This document shows positions 1 to 10,099 of a stretch of 64,000 bases of DNA, piece by piece. Each line of letters begins with the position of its first letter. Positions within the stretch are counted from its first letter, which is position 1. The stretch comes from Sanderia malayensis (Eukaryota; Cnidaria; Scyphozoa; Semaeostomeae; Pelagiidae): NCBI GenBank assembly GCA_013076295.1, contig RQOL01000535.1:62001-126000 (forward strand), in the 5' to 3' direction. The notes under the pieces were generated by a model. That model did no database searches. It had not been told where the DNA came from and worked only from the letters and a program-made list of their open reading frames with translations. The position numbers and the translations under genes are program-made.

Positions 1-309
1 AAAATTAACATACTCTTGCATGATAGCAAATGGACTCCAACACACTGCCTTAAATTCAGCTATGTTGTCATGCCCCTTTAGGCTATTAAGCAATTTCACT
101 TCCTTTATGAATTCCTTTGTATTTTCTTCGCCGCACAAAGGCTGTTTGAGCACAACATGATTTTCTTTGTATTTCGCCAACATAACGAAACCAAAGCTTC
201 CAGTGCCGATAGTACTGATAAGGTTGACTTCATTCCAATTAAATTTCTGTACGCCGTCAAGACCATCAAGCACTTTGTGCTTTGGCTTCGGAAGACTTCT
301 CTCTGCCAT
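1..309 (-). CDS. Protein kinase, N-terminal part (runs off the window start)
   Basis: The minus strand is open from an ATG at 309 to the window edge (103 residues). After a short lysine-rich leader, residues 35-40 read GTGSFG followed by FV, the glycine-rich ATP loop of protein kinases. Residues 52-55 read VVLK, the usual site of the ATP-anchoring lysine (K55), and E70 in EFIKEVKLLNSL is placed like the helix-C glutamate. The HRD and DFG motifs would lie beyond the window, so Ser/Thr or Tyr specificity cannot be called; the loop looks tyrosine-kinase-like or TKL-like. The frame is open upstream of the ATG too, so 309 could lie inside a larger first exon. No intron is seen within the part present. 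Confidence 0.75.
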   Translation of the reverse strand, partial: MAERSLPKPKHKVLDGLDGVQKFNWNEVNLISTIGTGSFGFVMLAKYKENHVVLKQPLCGEENTKEFIKEVKLLNSLKGHDNIAEFKAVCWSPFAIMQEYVNF

Positions 310-810
310 TGCAAGAAAGACGTTGAATGAACTCAGAGCGGTTGTGTGTCGACTAATATCCTGCCTCAAAATTTTAGTCTTTGTCACATCTTATGCCCTT
401 GCGGTATTTGGCATGGTACCTCTATTTTGAAAATAATACTTCACCTGCCAAACCCATCGCCAGGGTTGTCAGATTGAAATCTTCAAAACTCCCAAGTCGA
501 GGCTCAAAAAATCCAGATATCCATTGTTTTAAAAATAAAATTCCCAAGGTTCTATTTTTCTATGGAACTGACGTCATTCATGCGAAATAGCAAAGATCAC
601 CGATTAAGTGTGAGAACCGAACAAGACTTACACAATTAAAATTACGACACATTAAAATTAGCACTTCATAACATCCTGATATTTCAATTTTTTGCCTTTC
701 GGAATTCGGTATCGATGTTCACAATTTACCAGCTGGTTAGTCAAAAAATTGGCTAATCATTGTTGTTCCACAATCACGAAACAATACATAATTTTCTGAA
801 ATCGCAGACT
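310..810. other. Non-coding stretch upstream of the kinase
   Basis: AT-rich sequence with short chance reading frames only. It should hold the kinase 5' untranslated region or first intron. I see no clear repeat in it. The neighbouring M1-like copy begins at about 811. Confidence 0.3.
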
Positions 811-2041
811 GTTGGGGCTCAGAACTGTTCAGAGAGTGCACGCAGGCTAACAAAACCCTGGGCTGTCAGACATAAAAGCTGACAGAAAGATAATAACACA
901 GCTGTGAGCTGAACGAGCACGTTTTGTGAACATAACATGTAACCACCATACAAGATGAACAACTAACAACTGACCAAAAATATTTCTAGAAGTCTATCTG
1001 GATGTATTGAAAATAAATGTATCTCACTTTGTAATGGTTTCTATAATTAGAAATTCTAAAAGTAAACATGAAACCAAAGAACGCACTGGGTCAAATAGCT
1101 GGTTTCCAGTCACATCACTACTCATTTGATGTATTGTTCATCAACCGTATAGGATCCTTTGTATTTTTAAACTTGCGTTTATATATGAGACAAATATGAA
1201 ATAATTCCACACTACTGGTATAGTGCTATTTCACTTCAGGAGAGGTGAAACTTCACCTGGGTAAAACTTCATTGGAAAGTTGGCAAGCGGCAGATTAATG
1301 ATTGAGGATAAAATGTAGCATGTGTATAATAAACAGGGCGCTAATTGCAAAAGTATGCGCTTCGGTAAGAAAAGGAAATAGCAAGTAACGTGAGGAAAAA
1401 GTCTCTCAGATGCTAAGATACCAACGTCAATATATTCGCGTTGAAAAAATCAGCACTCTGGTTGTCCGTGTATATGCTTTCCTTTGGAAGGTTTGCCTTG
1501 TTTGCTTCACATACCATGACGAAAGAGACATTTCAATATTGTTTTTATATAGATTTGTTTGCTGCTGTTGCTATTATTGTGTTATTGTGCTGTCGTTTAG
1601 AAATGCACCTCATATGAGTTTGTGCTTAAGCTTAAATGATGACAGTGATGAAAATTCGAGATTAACATGTTTTGTTATTGTTTCAGTGTATTTCCAGTTT
1701 AAGGGATAAGAACGCATGACTTAATATACGACAAAAGCACTGTACAAATAAATTATAAAGCCACATTAATAGTGCGTCATTTTTGAGTTAATTGCAAACT
1801 ATTCCCCCTTTTACAGATTCCCCTTTTTACAGATTGCCCCTTTTACAGATTCCCCCTTTTACAGATTCCCCCTTTTACAGATTCCCCCTTTTACAGATTC
1901 CCCCTTTTACAGATTCCCCCTTTTACAGATTCCCCCTTTTACAGATTTGAAAAAGGGGGAATATGACGTCACACGACATCGTGTGACGTCATTCCCCGTT
2001 CCCCGTTCCCTGATTCCCCGTTCCCCCTTTTACAGATAGCC
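811..2041 (-). mobile_element. M1' : second copy of foldback element M1 (one end missing)
   Basis: This stretch is the reverse complement of the M1 sequence at 24053-24472 joined to 29776-30430. It ends at 2041 with the element terminus (reverse complement GGCTATCTGTAAAAGG). The other terminus is not found in 1-810, so this copy is truncated or recombined. It lacks the IS3EU-like insertion and therefore preserves the empty target, GTTGTC at 1461-1466. It encodes no protein. Confidence 0.8.
1801..1950. repeat. 16-bp tandem repeat (CCCCCTTTTACAGATT) inside M1'
   Basis: About nine head-to-tail copies of a 16-bp unit, the first few degenerate. The unit is the terminal sequence of M1 repeated inward, a subterminal array. 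A shorter version (about four copies) lies at the M1 end at 30700-30760. Such arrays often bind the transposase; that role here is inference. Confidence 0.85.
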
Positions 2042-2209
2042 TTTTAGAAATTCTACCAGCCAAACATTTTAGTAAGGACAAAAAGGGCCGCTTAATTAGT
2101 ATTCGGATGCTCGCGAGCATCCCAATGCTAATTCGCCTGTTGTTTTCTCTGTGATACATGTCAATGCGGATTAAATGTTGTCTTCTTTCTCTGTTACTTT
2201 TTTTTACAA

Positions 2210-2330
2210 GCACGATGTCTGACGAAGAATTTTTTATGCCGCTTCTTCTCATAACTGTATATTTATTGGAACAAAATCGACAACGTTCATTGCAAAGGAA
2301 CGGTGAACGGTGTTGAAAATCCATGCATAA
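2210..2330 (+). pseudogene. Fragment similar to the frame inside the Harbinger-like MITE at 23.1-23.9 kb
   Basis: The plus strand encodes a short stretch beginning MSDEEFF and containing VYLLEQN, after which stops follow. A related frame (MSEEEFF, VYLLEQN) lies on the minus strand at about 23480-23592. The shared peptide suggests a common transposon-derived source, but no catalytic domain is present in either. Confidence 0.35.
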
Positions 2331-2864
2331 GAATACGTGATGGTACAAACGATGTTGATGGCGGAGTACTCGTTCTGCTAAAATTGGGTGTTACATAAGA
2401 TCATAGTCAATAGAAGTATTTCTATTGACTATGTTAAGATAGAGGCTGACTCATGTAAAGGCTTGGATCCTGAGAATCCAAATCAACATGTACAATACAA
2501 TGACATTCACACATTTGTCTATTTCCTGGTAACATTTTACACAATTGTTTATAAGGAAGTTTCTTTCAGCCCAGCTTTCAGACTTGCTATATTTCTCCAA
2601 AAACCCTCAATACAATAACATCTGTATGAAGAACATAACAGAAAGACAATTATCTCAATATATATATATATATAGCCATGATATTAATATGACAGTAACT
2701 ACAAATATTGAACTAGAGATCTGTAAAGTTTCTTAGGATTTAAAGATCCACCCCTGATCTTTCTAAACTTTTTGAAGAACCAAGCTTAACTTTCTTACAA
2801 AATAAAAAAAAGTATTTATACTATGAAAATAATACATTGGGTAGTTTTAGTTGAGTTTTTAATG

Positions 2865-2907
2865 CTTTTTTCTTGGCGAAAGGTGGACTGCTTTCGCCAA
2901 GAAAAAA
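2865..2907 (+). repeat. Perfect 17-bp hairpin
   Basis: Two 17-base arms, reading TTTTTTCTTGGCGAAAG and its exact reverse complement, are separated by about 8 bases. Weaker complementarity (TTGAGTTTTTAA and TTAAATTTTAACTCA) extends the fold outward. It could be a tiny MITE, a microRNA-like precursor or a chance palindrome. Confidence 0.55.
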
Positions 2908-3161
2908 GATTAAATTTTAACTCAGCCACTTATGTGGATCCTACACCCTGCTCTAAACACTTTGAAGCTTCTTATCACAGGTCACTTGGGGGGACAGCAA
3001 AACAGGAGAGAGGTCCCTTTACTTTTGACTCTCTGCACACACATGCGCTTGCCACATACACACCTGGGCAAAAAGTAACAAATAATTATATAGTTAAAAG
3101 TTTTCGTTTGTATATAGGGCAGTATTGAATTAAATATATGTTTTTCACATGTAAACTCACC

Positions 3162-3460
3162 ATGACGTAACTTCTACTGTGTGTTTGTAATCTCGCACTC
3201 GCAGCGCAGCAATACCAAAGGAGTTTAGGCCATCGTGATCTTCCACAACATCTTCTTCACTACTCGAACTTCCGCAATCTCAAAACTGGCTGAAAAAATT
3301 GCCCAATTTTGGCACTTTGACGCCGATTTATTCACACTTGCCCTTGCGGGTTTCAAAAAATTGTCAAAAAATATGATTTCACCTTTTTTCAATAAGTTCC
3401 AACGATAAATCAAAAAAATTTTCAATTCAGTTATTATACATTAAAACAGCCGGGTTGCGT
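3162..3460 (-). other. Possible 5' exon on the minus strand (weak)
   Basis: On the minus strand the sequence ending near 3162 reads GTCATG|GTGAGT, a near-ideal splice donor directly after an ATG. The stretch upstream is more balanced in composition than its surroundings. It could be a first exon belonging to the kinase at 1-309, which would place M1' in an intron. No protein similarity supports it. Confidence 0.2.
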
Positions 3461-4239
3461 TGCGCGATCCAGTTTTATTGAGATCAGCAGTGGGATGAAT
3501 ACGAAGCTGAGCTGAATAGCATCCAATATGGTAAAGATGGCATGGCAATAATTCTTTTAATTTACTATGGCAGTTCGGGGAAGCAGTTCTTGAATTGTTA
3601 GATAATTGATGAAAAATAGGTGTTGCCAGCTTTATATATCTGGCTGCAGAGCATCAGTATAAAAAGGTAATTTTGGTTTTTGATAGGATATGTTTGTTTA
3701 TTGCTCAATTTTTTGTTTGACTCTAAACTTTCTAAACTTCAACCAACATCTATTGAACATTTTCGAATTTTTGTGCTTTTATGACTTTTGAAGTAGATAG
3801 AATCTTAGATCACATGTCTGTAGCACTATAGTTTATCGGGATTATTTGACGAATTAAGAAGAGGAAAGATGCAATATACAAAAACAATGCTATGTTTAGG
3901 CCACCGCTGATAAGATACAGTATCTTGACCTTGAATTTGTAAAAAAATCATTCTCACGTAGGCCAACTCTCATGTTGATAATTGCTTATAATCTTTTCAA
4001 ATTTATTTTCCCTTCACCTTCATAATTTCCCATTACGCAATGGCTATATTGCTTCCTGTGTTTTATTAGCCTTTTTATTGGGGCTATCAATCAATCGCAA
4101 GATAATTTTATGGCCGTTTGCATCTAAAATCAAACGACCTATCTGGTTATAAATATTCATTATTATTGTCCTGAAGTTATCGCTCTGGAGAACAAAGATA
4201 TTTTCTTGCCCCCCTCCCCCAATAAAATTTCCTGTCTAC

Positions 4240-4750
4240 GCCATTGCCAATTATTATAATTTTATTCACTCAAAGCCACGCAAATACCCTCTCATTTAAA
4301 AGAGAATGTTTTAACATTTTGGAAAATCTAACAAATTTTATATATCATGTAACTGTCTTGACCTTTTAGAATCCAAGGTTTAAGTCATTGTTTACTACTT
4401 GAGAAGCAACATTTTCTTTTAAGTAAGAGATAATTGACCTGGTTTTGAGTGAAAAAGTTATAATTGTTGGCGTTTTAATTATTGCACTTCGGTAATTTTT
4501 TGTAAAAAATTTTTGAGGGACCTCCTCACAGTTTTCTTTTAATATCATTATAAAACAATATGATATAGTTTAAATTATGTTTTTACTTGAAAATTAGGAA
4601 ATTTTGAGTATATTTCTGCTGAAAAAATTTGTTATTGAAACCTGTTTGATATTTATACATTGTTATGCAAATTTTCTTGCTCAGGCCTTTTTCCACTTTT
4701 AGATGCCATTTTGCACCTGGTGGTGTTTAACTGTTGCTCAGTAAGTGTAT
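4240..4750. mobile_element. Half copy of the palindromic TA-target MITE
   Basis: This segment matches one arm of the elements at 44827-45904 and 54489-55547, with shared stretches such as AAAGCCACGCAAAT, CTGTCTTGACCTTTT and the terminal CAGTAAGTG followed by TA. The other arm is missing, so it is a truncated non-autonomous Tc1/mariner-type element. Confidence 0.7.
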
Positions 4751-5394
4751 TTCAAACACAGAAAATTGAAAAAGGTTTCTTTCTATTCAGCCGAAAATGT
4801 GCTGCTGTTCTTTGGAAAAACTTATAGATCCTAACAATTTTAAGCCCACTTTGACTTTGATTTAAAACATTTTGACTTGTCATTGCAATGCAGTTTTGTG
4901 TATCATTTTCATAAACAAATAAAGCAGAATTATTTTTTGTATTTTCAATGAAAAATTTAAGAAACATGCAGTGTTTTTACTTCAAAACATAACTGGGTTA
5001 ATAGTCTACTTTCCACATTTTATAAAATGAAATAATTTAAAAAGTTATTTTATTTTGTTTCCATGCCAGTCTATGTGGTTGTAATTGTTAAACACCTGTT
5101 CTTTGATCTTTTGTAACTCACCAGTATTTATTTTCGTTTTTTGCAGTAAGGTATGACGAACTGGTTTTGAAATGGTTTTTTGAGTGGTTGATCAATCTGG
5201 TCAAATGGAGATGTAGCGTATGTCCAATTTTGTTTGGGGTTATTTCACAGTGATAGATAGAGGAAGACTTTTTCTTATAAATTCTACATTTAAACTCAAG
5301 ATAAAGTACCTTTCTTACCAGCCTGTTATTGTGCAAATCCTCCTAATCTATGAATATTAAATATCAGATTTAGGCCTTATTTTAGGGACATAGA

Positions 5395-6540
5395 ATGCTA
5401 CCTGAAGCATATGTTCTCAGGTGTGCAACAATTGACACCCAGCATTTGATATCTAATAATTTTGTGTGTGATTCGTTATACCACAGTTTGCTTTCAATAA
5501 TGCAATCACAAGAAAGAGCAATGAAAACTATGTCTTGGCCAAAGTACTCTGTTACATCTTTGATATCTGGCAACGAATGCCAAACCAAGTCCTTGTCACC
5601 AGCTTGCAACGATTCTGATGACATGAAAATTGCAAAATCATTTGTAAAACAGCCAATTACAGCTTCAGATTTTGAATATTTCCCAAAGCCATCCTCCAAA
5701 GAAGGTACAACAACAAATGCTTTATTTAAGAAAAAAAATGATGAATCTTTCACTCTCAAACAATCTGCTGCTCATTTCGAAAACAGATCAATTAGTATTG
5801 AAGTTGGTGGAACAATAAATGATGCTGATTTAGAAAGATTTCAACCACTTCTTCAAGTAGAAGGGAAATATGAAGTTGATATTTCTGACAACACAAAGCA
5901 ATGGGACCAACACGAGAATAATGAATCAAAGGGTTGTGTATATAGACGGGCCACTGGAAGCCTTCGGAATCTTATTCGTTTGCATGAAGATGAAATAGCA
6001 CGTGCTTCAGGGGAGTATGTAAGGGGTGCGAAACAGATCAAAGTGTCACCGAAAGTCCCAAAGCAAATTTCCATTGATCGACCTGACGCGGAAGTTATTT
6101 CAAAGCGTAGTTCTGTCGAGAAAAGGAAAAGTAAAGTAGATGTCTTAAATATTAACGAAGATGGATCAACGGATTTTTCGTCTTCGAAAAGAAAGCCATC
6201 TGTTAACATAATACCAAAACAACCGTTGTGGCCTCACGATAAAGCAGACAAATGTACTGTGACTGAACCTGATCTAAATGAAATGTATACGTGTGGAAAG
6301 ACAAGCGAATTAATCGTTGAGCGAGAAGAAGAAATACGTAGGTTAATAACTGAGAATAAAGAACTTTCAAGGAAGCTTGATGAACAAAAGAAAGTTGCAA
6401 ATGCTTATCAGAAACTAGAGGATCGTTATCGTAAAAAGGTATACAAACTAGAGAAGATTATAAGCAAATGTACATGCCTCTCCAATGACAATTCTTTGTT
6501 TGATGAGAGCGTTTCAAAAACTATTCCGAGATTTGTTTAA
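5395..6540 (+). CDS. Unidentified protein with a C-terminal coiled coil (381 aa)
   Basis: A 381-codon frame ends in TAA at 6538-6540. I do not recognise the family. Roughly residues 1-295 are polar, Ser/Lys/Asp-rich and probably disordered, with a basic segment (SSVEKRKSK). Residues about 305-358 form a clear charged coiled coil (SELIVEREEEIRRL, ENKELSRKLDEQ, LEDRYRKKVYKLEK), then two cysteines (CTC) and a short tail. The opposite strand is open only by chance. The sequence before the ATG reads CCTTATTTTAG|GG, a good splice acceptor, and an in-frame stop lies just upstream of it, so this may be the last exon of a longer gene rather than a single-exon one. A coiled-coil scaffold or adaptor is as far as I would go. 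Confidence 0.6.
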   Translation: MLPEAYVLRCATIDTQHLISNNFVCDSLYHSLLSIMQSQERAMKTMSWPKYSVTSLISGNECQTKSLSPACNDSDDMKIAKSFVKQPITASDFEYFPKPSSKEGTTTNALFKKKNDESFTLKQSAAHFENRSISIEVGGTINDADLERFQPLLQVEGKYEVDISDNTKQWDQHENNESKGCVYRRATGSLRNLIRLHEDEIARASGEYVRGAKQIKVSPKVPKQISIDRPDAEVISKRSSVEKRKSKVDVLNINEDGSTDFSSSKRKPSVNIIPKQPLWPHDKADKCTVTEPDLNEMYTCGKTSELIVEREEEIRRLITENKELSRKLDEQKKVANAYQKLEDRYRKKVYKLEKIISKCTCLSNDNSLFDESVSKTIPRFV

Positions 6541-7787
6541 CTTTTGTTTGCTCTCTGATCTATTTATTTATTTACAAAAAGTAACCAGTATGGAATCCGT
6601 CTTCTGGCATCTATTCATGCATTAAACAATTTTCTAAATGTATAGATATCATATTGTGATAGCAGTTCGCCCTTGGTTGATTTAAATGCATTTCCCAGTC
6701 TGATTAATTTATTTGTACGGTTTTATTTTAGGAAATTAAAGTTCATTTTTATTCATTTGTGCTTGTTCCTTTAACCTGCATTTCGTGGAAAACAAAATAT
6801 TGTACAGCATTTAGACTTTTCCAAACCAGTGATAGTATTCCTAACTGCATTACCGAAGATCCATTTTCGAAACCGGGCTTTAAGGTCCCCGTACACTATT
6901 TTCAATTTTGTATAATAGAATATCGTGAATATAAATGCGGGTGGTGTTATTGAAGACAACGCTTGCCATTCATTTGAACTCATTATGTTGGTAACACGTA
7001 TTATTTTCTTGGAGTCGGGAGCCTTCATTAAGATATGTTCATTGGAAAAAAGGATTCAAGTTATTTGTGGAAGAAGTAAACATTATTTTTACATCCCGAA
7101 AGGTAATTGCTTAAGATAATTACTAGTGTTAATCCTTGTCCTTTATCTTTCCTCGAGCATTAAAATGAAGAAGTTGAATTTATATTTTGATACTCTACAA
7201 TTCGAATGACGAAACTCGATACACAAGATTATACTCGTCTAAATTTACAAGTTCATTAAAGTCTCTCTTATACGTTCTTTTATTAAATTTTCAACTTATA
7301 TTTGGCATATATGAGCTCGTACAACTCGTTTCAATGAGAACTGCTGCAACAATTCTACAATGGTACTTGGAGAAAATAAGGGTGCGCTCTTCATCATTTG
7401 TATAGAATTGTGTCTAGCTATATCCATCCAGCATGCCTCTCGACTTGAAGATGTTCGCTCAGAAGTAAACTTAATAATTTGGTTTAAAAAATGGTACGAG
7501 CAAAGCTAGTAAAATTAATCAGATGTAATCTTATACCCGGTGAAAATATCTCGCAAGGCTTACACTCACAAAGTCTAATTTATCACAATTTATTACTCAG
7601 ATTTCAGTATTAAAATAAATATTTATCCTATTTGAAATATAAACATTTTTAGACCACGATATTGTTGAATTCTAATCGGCAATTTGTTCCAACTTTTGTC
7701 ATTTCGTCTATATCGCAGATTCAATTAATGGGGACCCTCATTGACAAGTAAGCTCTGATTGCTCTTGTTTAAAAGCAGCATAAACAT
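6541..7787. other. Intergenic spacer
   Basis: AT-rich sequence between two genes on the same strand. It holds the 3' untranslated region of the coiled-coil gene, with possible polyadenylation signals of the ATTAAA kind near 6620 and 6735, and the promoter of the channel gene. No repeat or additional gene is recognised. Confidence 0.4.
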
Positions 7788-8957
7788 ATGGACGACATGG
7801 ATTTGATTGAAGACAGGGTTGTGATAAATGTTAGTGGGTTGCGATTTGAAACCTACCTCAGTACTTTGGAGCGTTATCCTGATACCTTGCTCGGAAGCCC
7901 CAGAAGAAGGGAAGCTTACTTTGATTCCATGAGATGTGAATATTTCTTTGACCGCAACAGACGAGCTTTTGATGCAATATTGTTTTATTATCAAAGTTAT
8001 GGAAGAATTTCAAAGCCATCAAATGTGTCGGAAAGACATTTTATGAATGAGCTGACTTTTTTCAAGATTGATAAAGAATATTCTACATTTGCAGACAGAG
8101 TTGACCGTGCAATATTGGGTGAGCCATTGCAAGCCCCTGGAAACCGATTACAGAGATTCATTTGGCAGCTATTTGATGGCGAGACTTCGCTCAGAGCTCG
8201 GGTTATAACTTTCATTGGAATATTAATGTTGGTTATTTCCATCATTCTGTCCTGTGCGGAATCCTTACCTCCAATAGAGCACCCTAAAACAGATGAAGAA
8301 CTACACATACGAAAGCTTGTGAATATTGTAAACAATGCTTGTTACATATGGTTCACGATAGAACTGATATTGAGATTTGCTGGGGCCGTTGAAAAGGTCA
8401 GATTTTTCAAATCGATCTTAAATTTAATTGACCTAATTGCAATTATACCTTTTTACTTGCAATTAGTTATTGCATGGAACTCAAAAATGACATCGCTTTC
8501 AATACTCAGGATGTTCAGACTGTTTCGCATTGTCCGTTTACTAAAGTTTTCACGCTATTCACGTGGGATCCGAGCGTTATTGTTCACCCTTTACGCAAGT
8601 AGCCATGAATTGACCTTATTGTGTTTCATCATAATCATATCTACGGTCGTGAGCGGCGCAATTACATATTACGTTGAAATGAACAACAAGTCCTCCTTTA
8701 TGACAAGTATTCCTGAATCTTTATGGTGGTCTATCAATACGATAACAACGGTTGGCTATGGAGATACATATCCGGTAACAACCATTGGAAAAGCATTGGG
8801 GGGACTCTTCTCCATGTTTGGAACAATACTTCTTGGCCTTCCTATATTTTGCCTTGTCTCTAATTTTCTGGAATTATGGGACTCTATAAGAGAAAAAACG
8901 ACAAGCGACCTCATTCTTGAAAAAACCCAAAACACCAACGAGGAGAGCAGCCGATGA
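7788..8957 (+). CDS. Voltage-gated potassium channel, Shaker/Kv1-like, intronless
   Basis: A single 389-residue frame with every Kv landmark: T1 tetramerization domain at about 11-94 (VVINVSGLRFETY, FFDRNRRAFDAILFYYQS); S1 at about 138-157; S2 at about 182-200 with acidic ELILRF; S3 at about 211-232; S4 voltage sensor at about 238-258 with repeated arginines (ILRMFRLFRIVRLLKFSR); S5 at about 275-298; pore helix and selectivity filter TTVGYGD at about 320-327; S6 at about 333-364. It should form tetrameric plasma-membrane K+ channels opened by depolarization. The T1 motifs place it in the Kv1 group. The S6 hinge, PVP in nearly all Kv1-Kv4 channels, reads PIF here, which should alter gating. 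A single coding exon is common for Kv1-type genes. The ATG at 7788 precedes T1 at the normal distance, and the short tail lacks an obvious PDZ ligand. Confidence 0.95.
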   Translation: MDDMDLIEDRVVINVSGLRFETYLSTLERYPDTLLGSPRRREAYFDSMRCEYFFDRNRRAFDAILFYYQSYGRISKPSNVSERHFMNELTFFKIDKEYSTFADRVDRAILGEPLQAPGNRLQRFIWQLFDGETSLRARVITFIGILMLVISIILSCAESLPPIEHPKTDEELHIRKLVNIVNNACYIWFTIELILRFAGAVEKVRFFKSILNLIDLIAIIPFYLQLVIAWNSKMTSLSILRMFRLFRIVRLLKFSRYSRGIRALLFTLYASSHELTLLCFIIIISTVVSGAITYYVEMNNKSSFMTSIPESLWWSINTITTVGYGDTYPVTTIGKALGGLFSMFGTILLGLPIFCLVSNFLELWDSIREKTTSDLILEKTQNTNEESSR

Positions 8958-9667
8958 CAATACGAAATGCTTTAATACCTGTAGTATAAATAAACATCGT
9001 TTTGTTTAAACGAAAATGATATTTAACGCAATATATGTATTCTACTTTTATGAAAGATATTTTCGGAAACAGATGTTTGCATCCTGTAATAAGAAATTTC
9101 GCGAACGTTTATACGCGCAAAATATCTGATTTTATTGATTTTCATTGCAATGAAAATTTAAGAAAGCTTCAATCCAATAGAAGCTCTTCTTGCGCCAAAT
9201 TCTTGATGCTTACAATGGCGTCCTTGTAACCGTCCTTGTAACCGTTATAAAAGAAAAACGTATCAAGCTGCCATCTTGGTTCTAATTTTTATGCTGCCTC
9301 GTGTCACTACCTCTTCCCTTTCAAGCACAGTTCTTTTTAGCAAACAGAAAATTGAAGCTGAACTTAAATTCAAAGAAACGAAGTGCTCGCAATGCGCTTC
9401 ACAGGGAAAACAAAATTCAAGTCACTCTATGAGCAAACTTCGTATACTGTGATTAATGTCAAAGGAACCCAATACACACTCCTTCCATGCAACACGCGAC
9501 ATCCAAGACAACCAATAATTCGGCATGCACCTCATTCCAGGCCTGCTCAAGCCAAACCACAGTACAGCAATACAGCATATGATCTATGGGGCAGCATAGC
9601 ACATAGAAGAAATTGCGCAAGCATCAACCAAAGTGACCCCACAACACATTCAGCCAACAAAGACCTA
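8958..9667. other. Spacer after the channel gene
   Basis: Presumed 3' untranslated region, with AATAAA-like sequence near 8988, then unannotated sequence. A short direct repeat (CGTCCTTGTAACCG) occurs at about 9220-9245. The long plus-strand frame from 9383 covers a MITE and is not supported as a gene. Confidence 0.3.
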
Positions 9668-10010
9668 AAGCTAAGGCGCCACGAGGAACATTCAGGAACA
9701 TGCGCATGCAATGCAACATGTCTCATAGTTGCGCCTGAAAATGTTCCCCGTGGAGCCAGGTACAAATTGTTGCAAAGACTGTTTAATTTTTGTTGCTTGT
9801 TGCTCCACAGCAAAAATTTTGTTGCGGGAGCACGGGGACAAAATAGATCTGATTCTATTTTGTCCCAAATTTTTTGCTCCACGCAGTGTTATTTGTTGCA
9901 TTGCATAGGAGAAATTACCATGGGCCACGAGCGAGTTTTTTCGTGCGCTTGCAATGGAGCAATGTTGTATTGCATACGCATGAAAAATGTTCCTCGTGGC
10001 GCCTTAGCTT
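9668..10010. mobile_element. MITE with inverted ends AAGCTAAGGCGCCACGAGGA
   Basis: The two ends are inverted copies of AAGCTAAGGCGCCACGAGGA followed by ACATNNNNCATGCG-type sequence, with further internal inverted segments (ATGTTCC, TTTGTCCC). No coding capacity. The superfamily is not determinable because the target duplication is unclear. Confidence 0.65.
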
Positions 10011-10063
10011 AAAACCTGATGAAACCGATGAGCCGGCAATTCCGACACCACCACTACTCCTTG

Positions 10064-10096
10064 CCGAAAGCCACGACAGGGAACAACCTGTCGTGG
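10064..10096. repeat. Short hairpin CCACGACAGG / CCTGTCGTGG
   Basis: A perfect 10-bp inverted repeat around a loop of about six bases, just after the MITE and sharing its GTGGCGCC flank. Its function is unknown. Confidence 0.5.
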
Positions 10097-10099
10097 CGC

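Noticed and set aside
1801..1950. CRISPR-like array of short repeats
   Set aside because: The 16-bp units are directly adjacent without spacers, and the window is eukaryotic; it is the subterminal minisatellite of M1'.
5382..6400. Antisense frames opposite the coiled-coil gene (5382-5759, 5853-6209, 6203-6400)
   Set aside because: Shadow frames; the plus-strand frame is longer and shows coiled-coil heptads.
9383..10012. 209-codon plus-strand frame
   Set aside because: It runs through a MITE with inverted ends and has chance composition; antisense frames of similar length overlap it.
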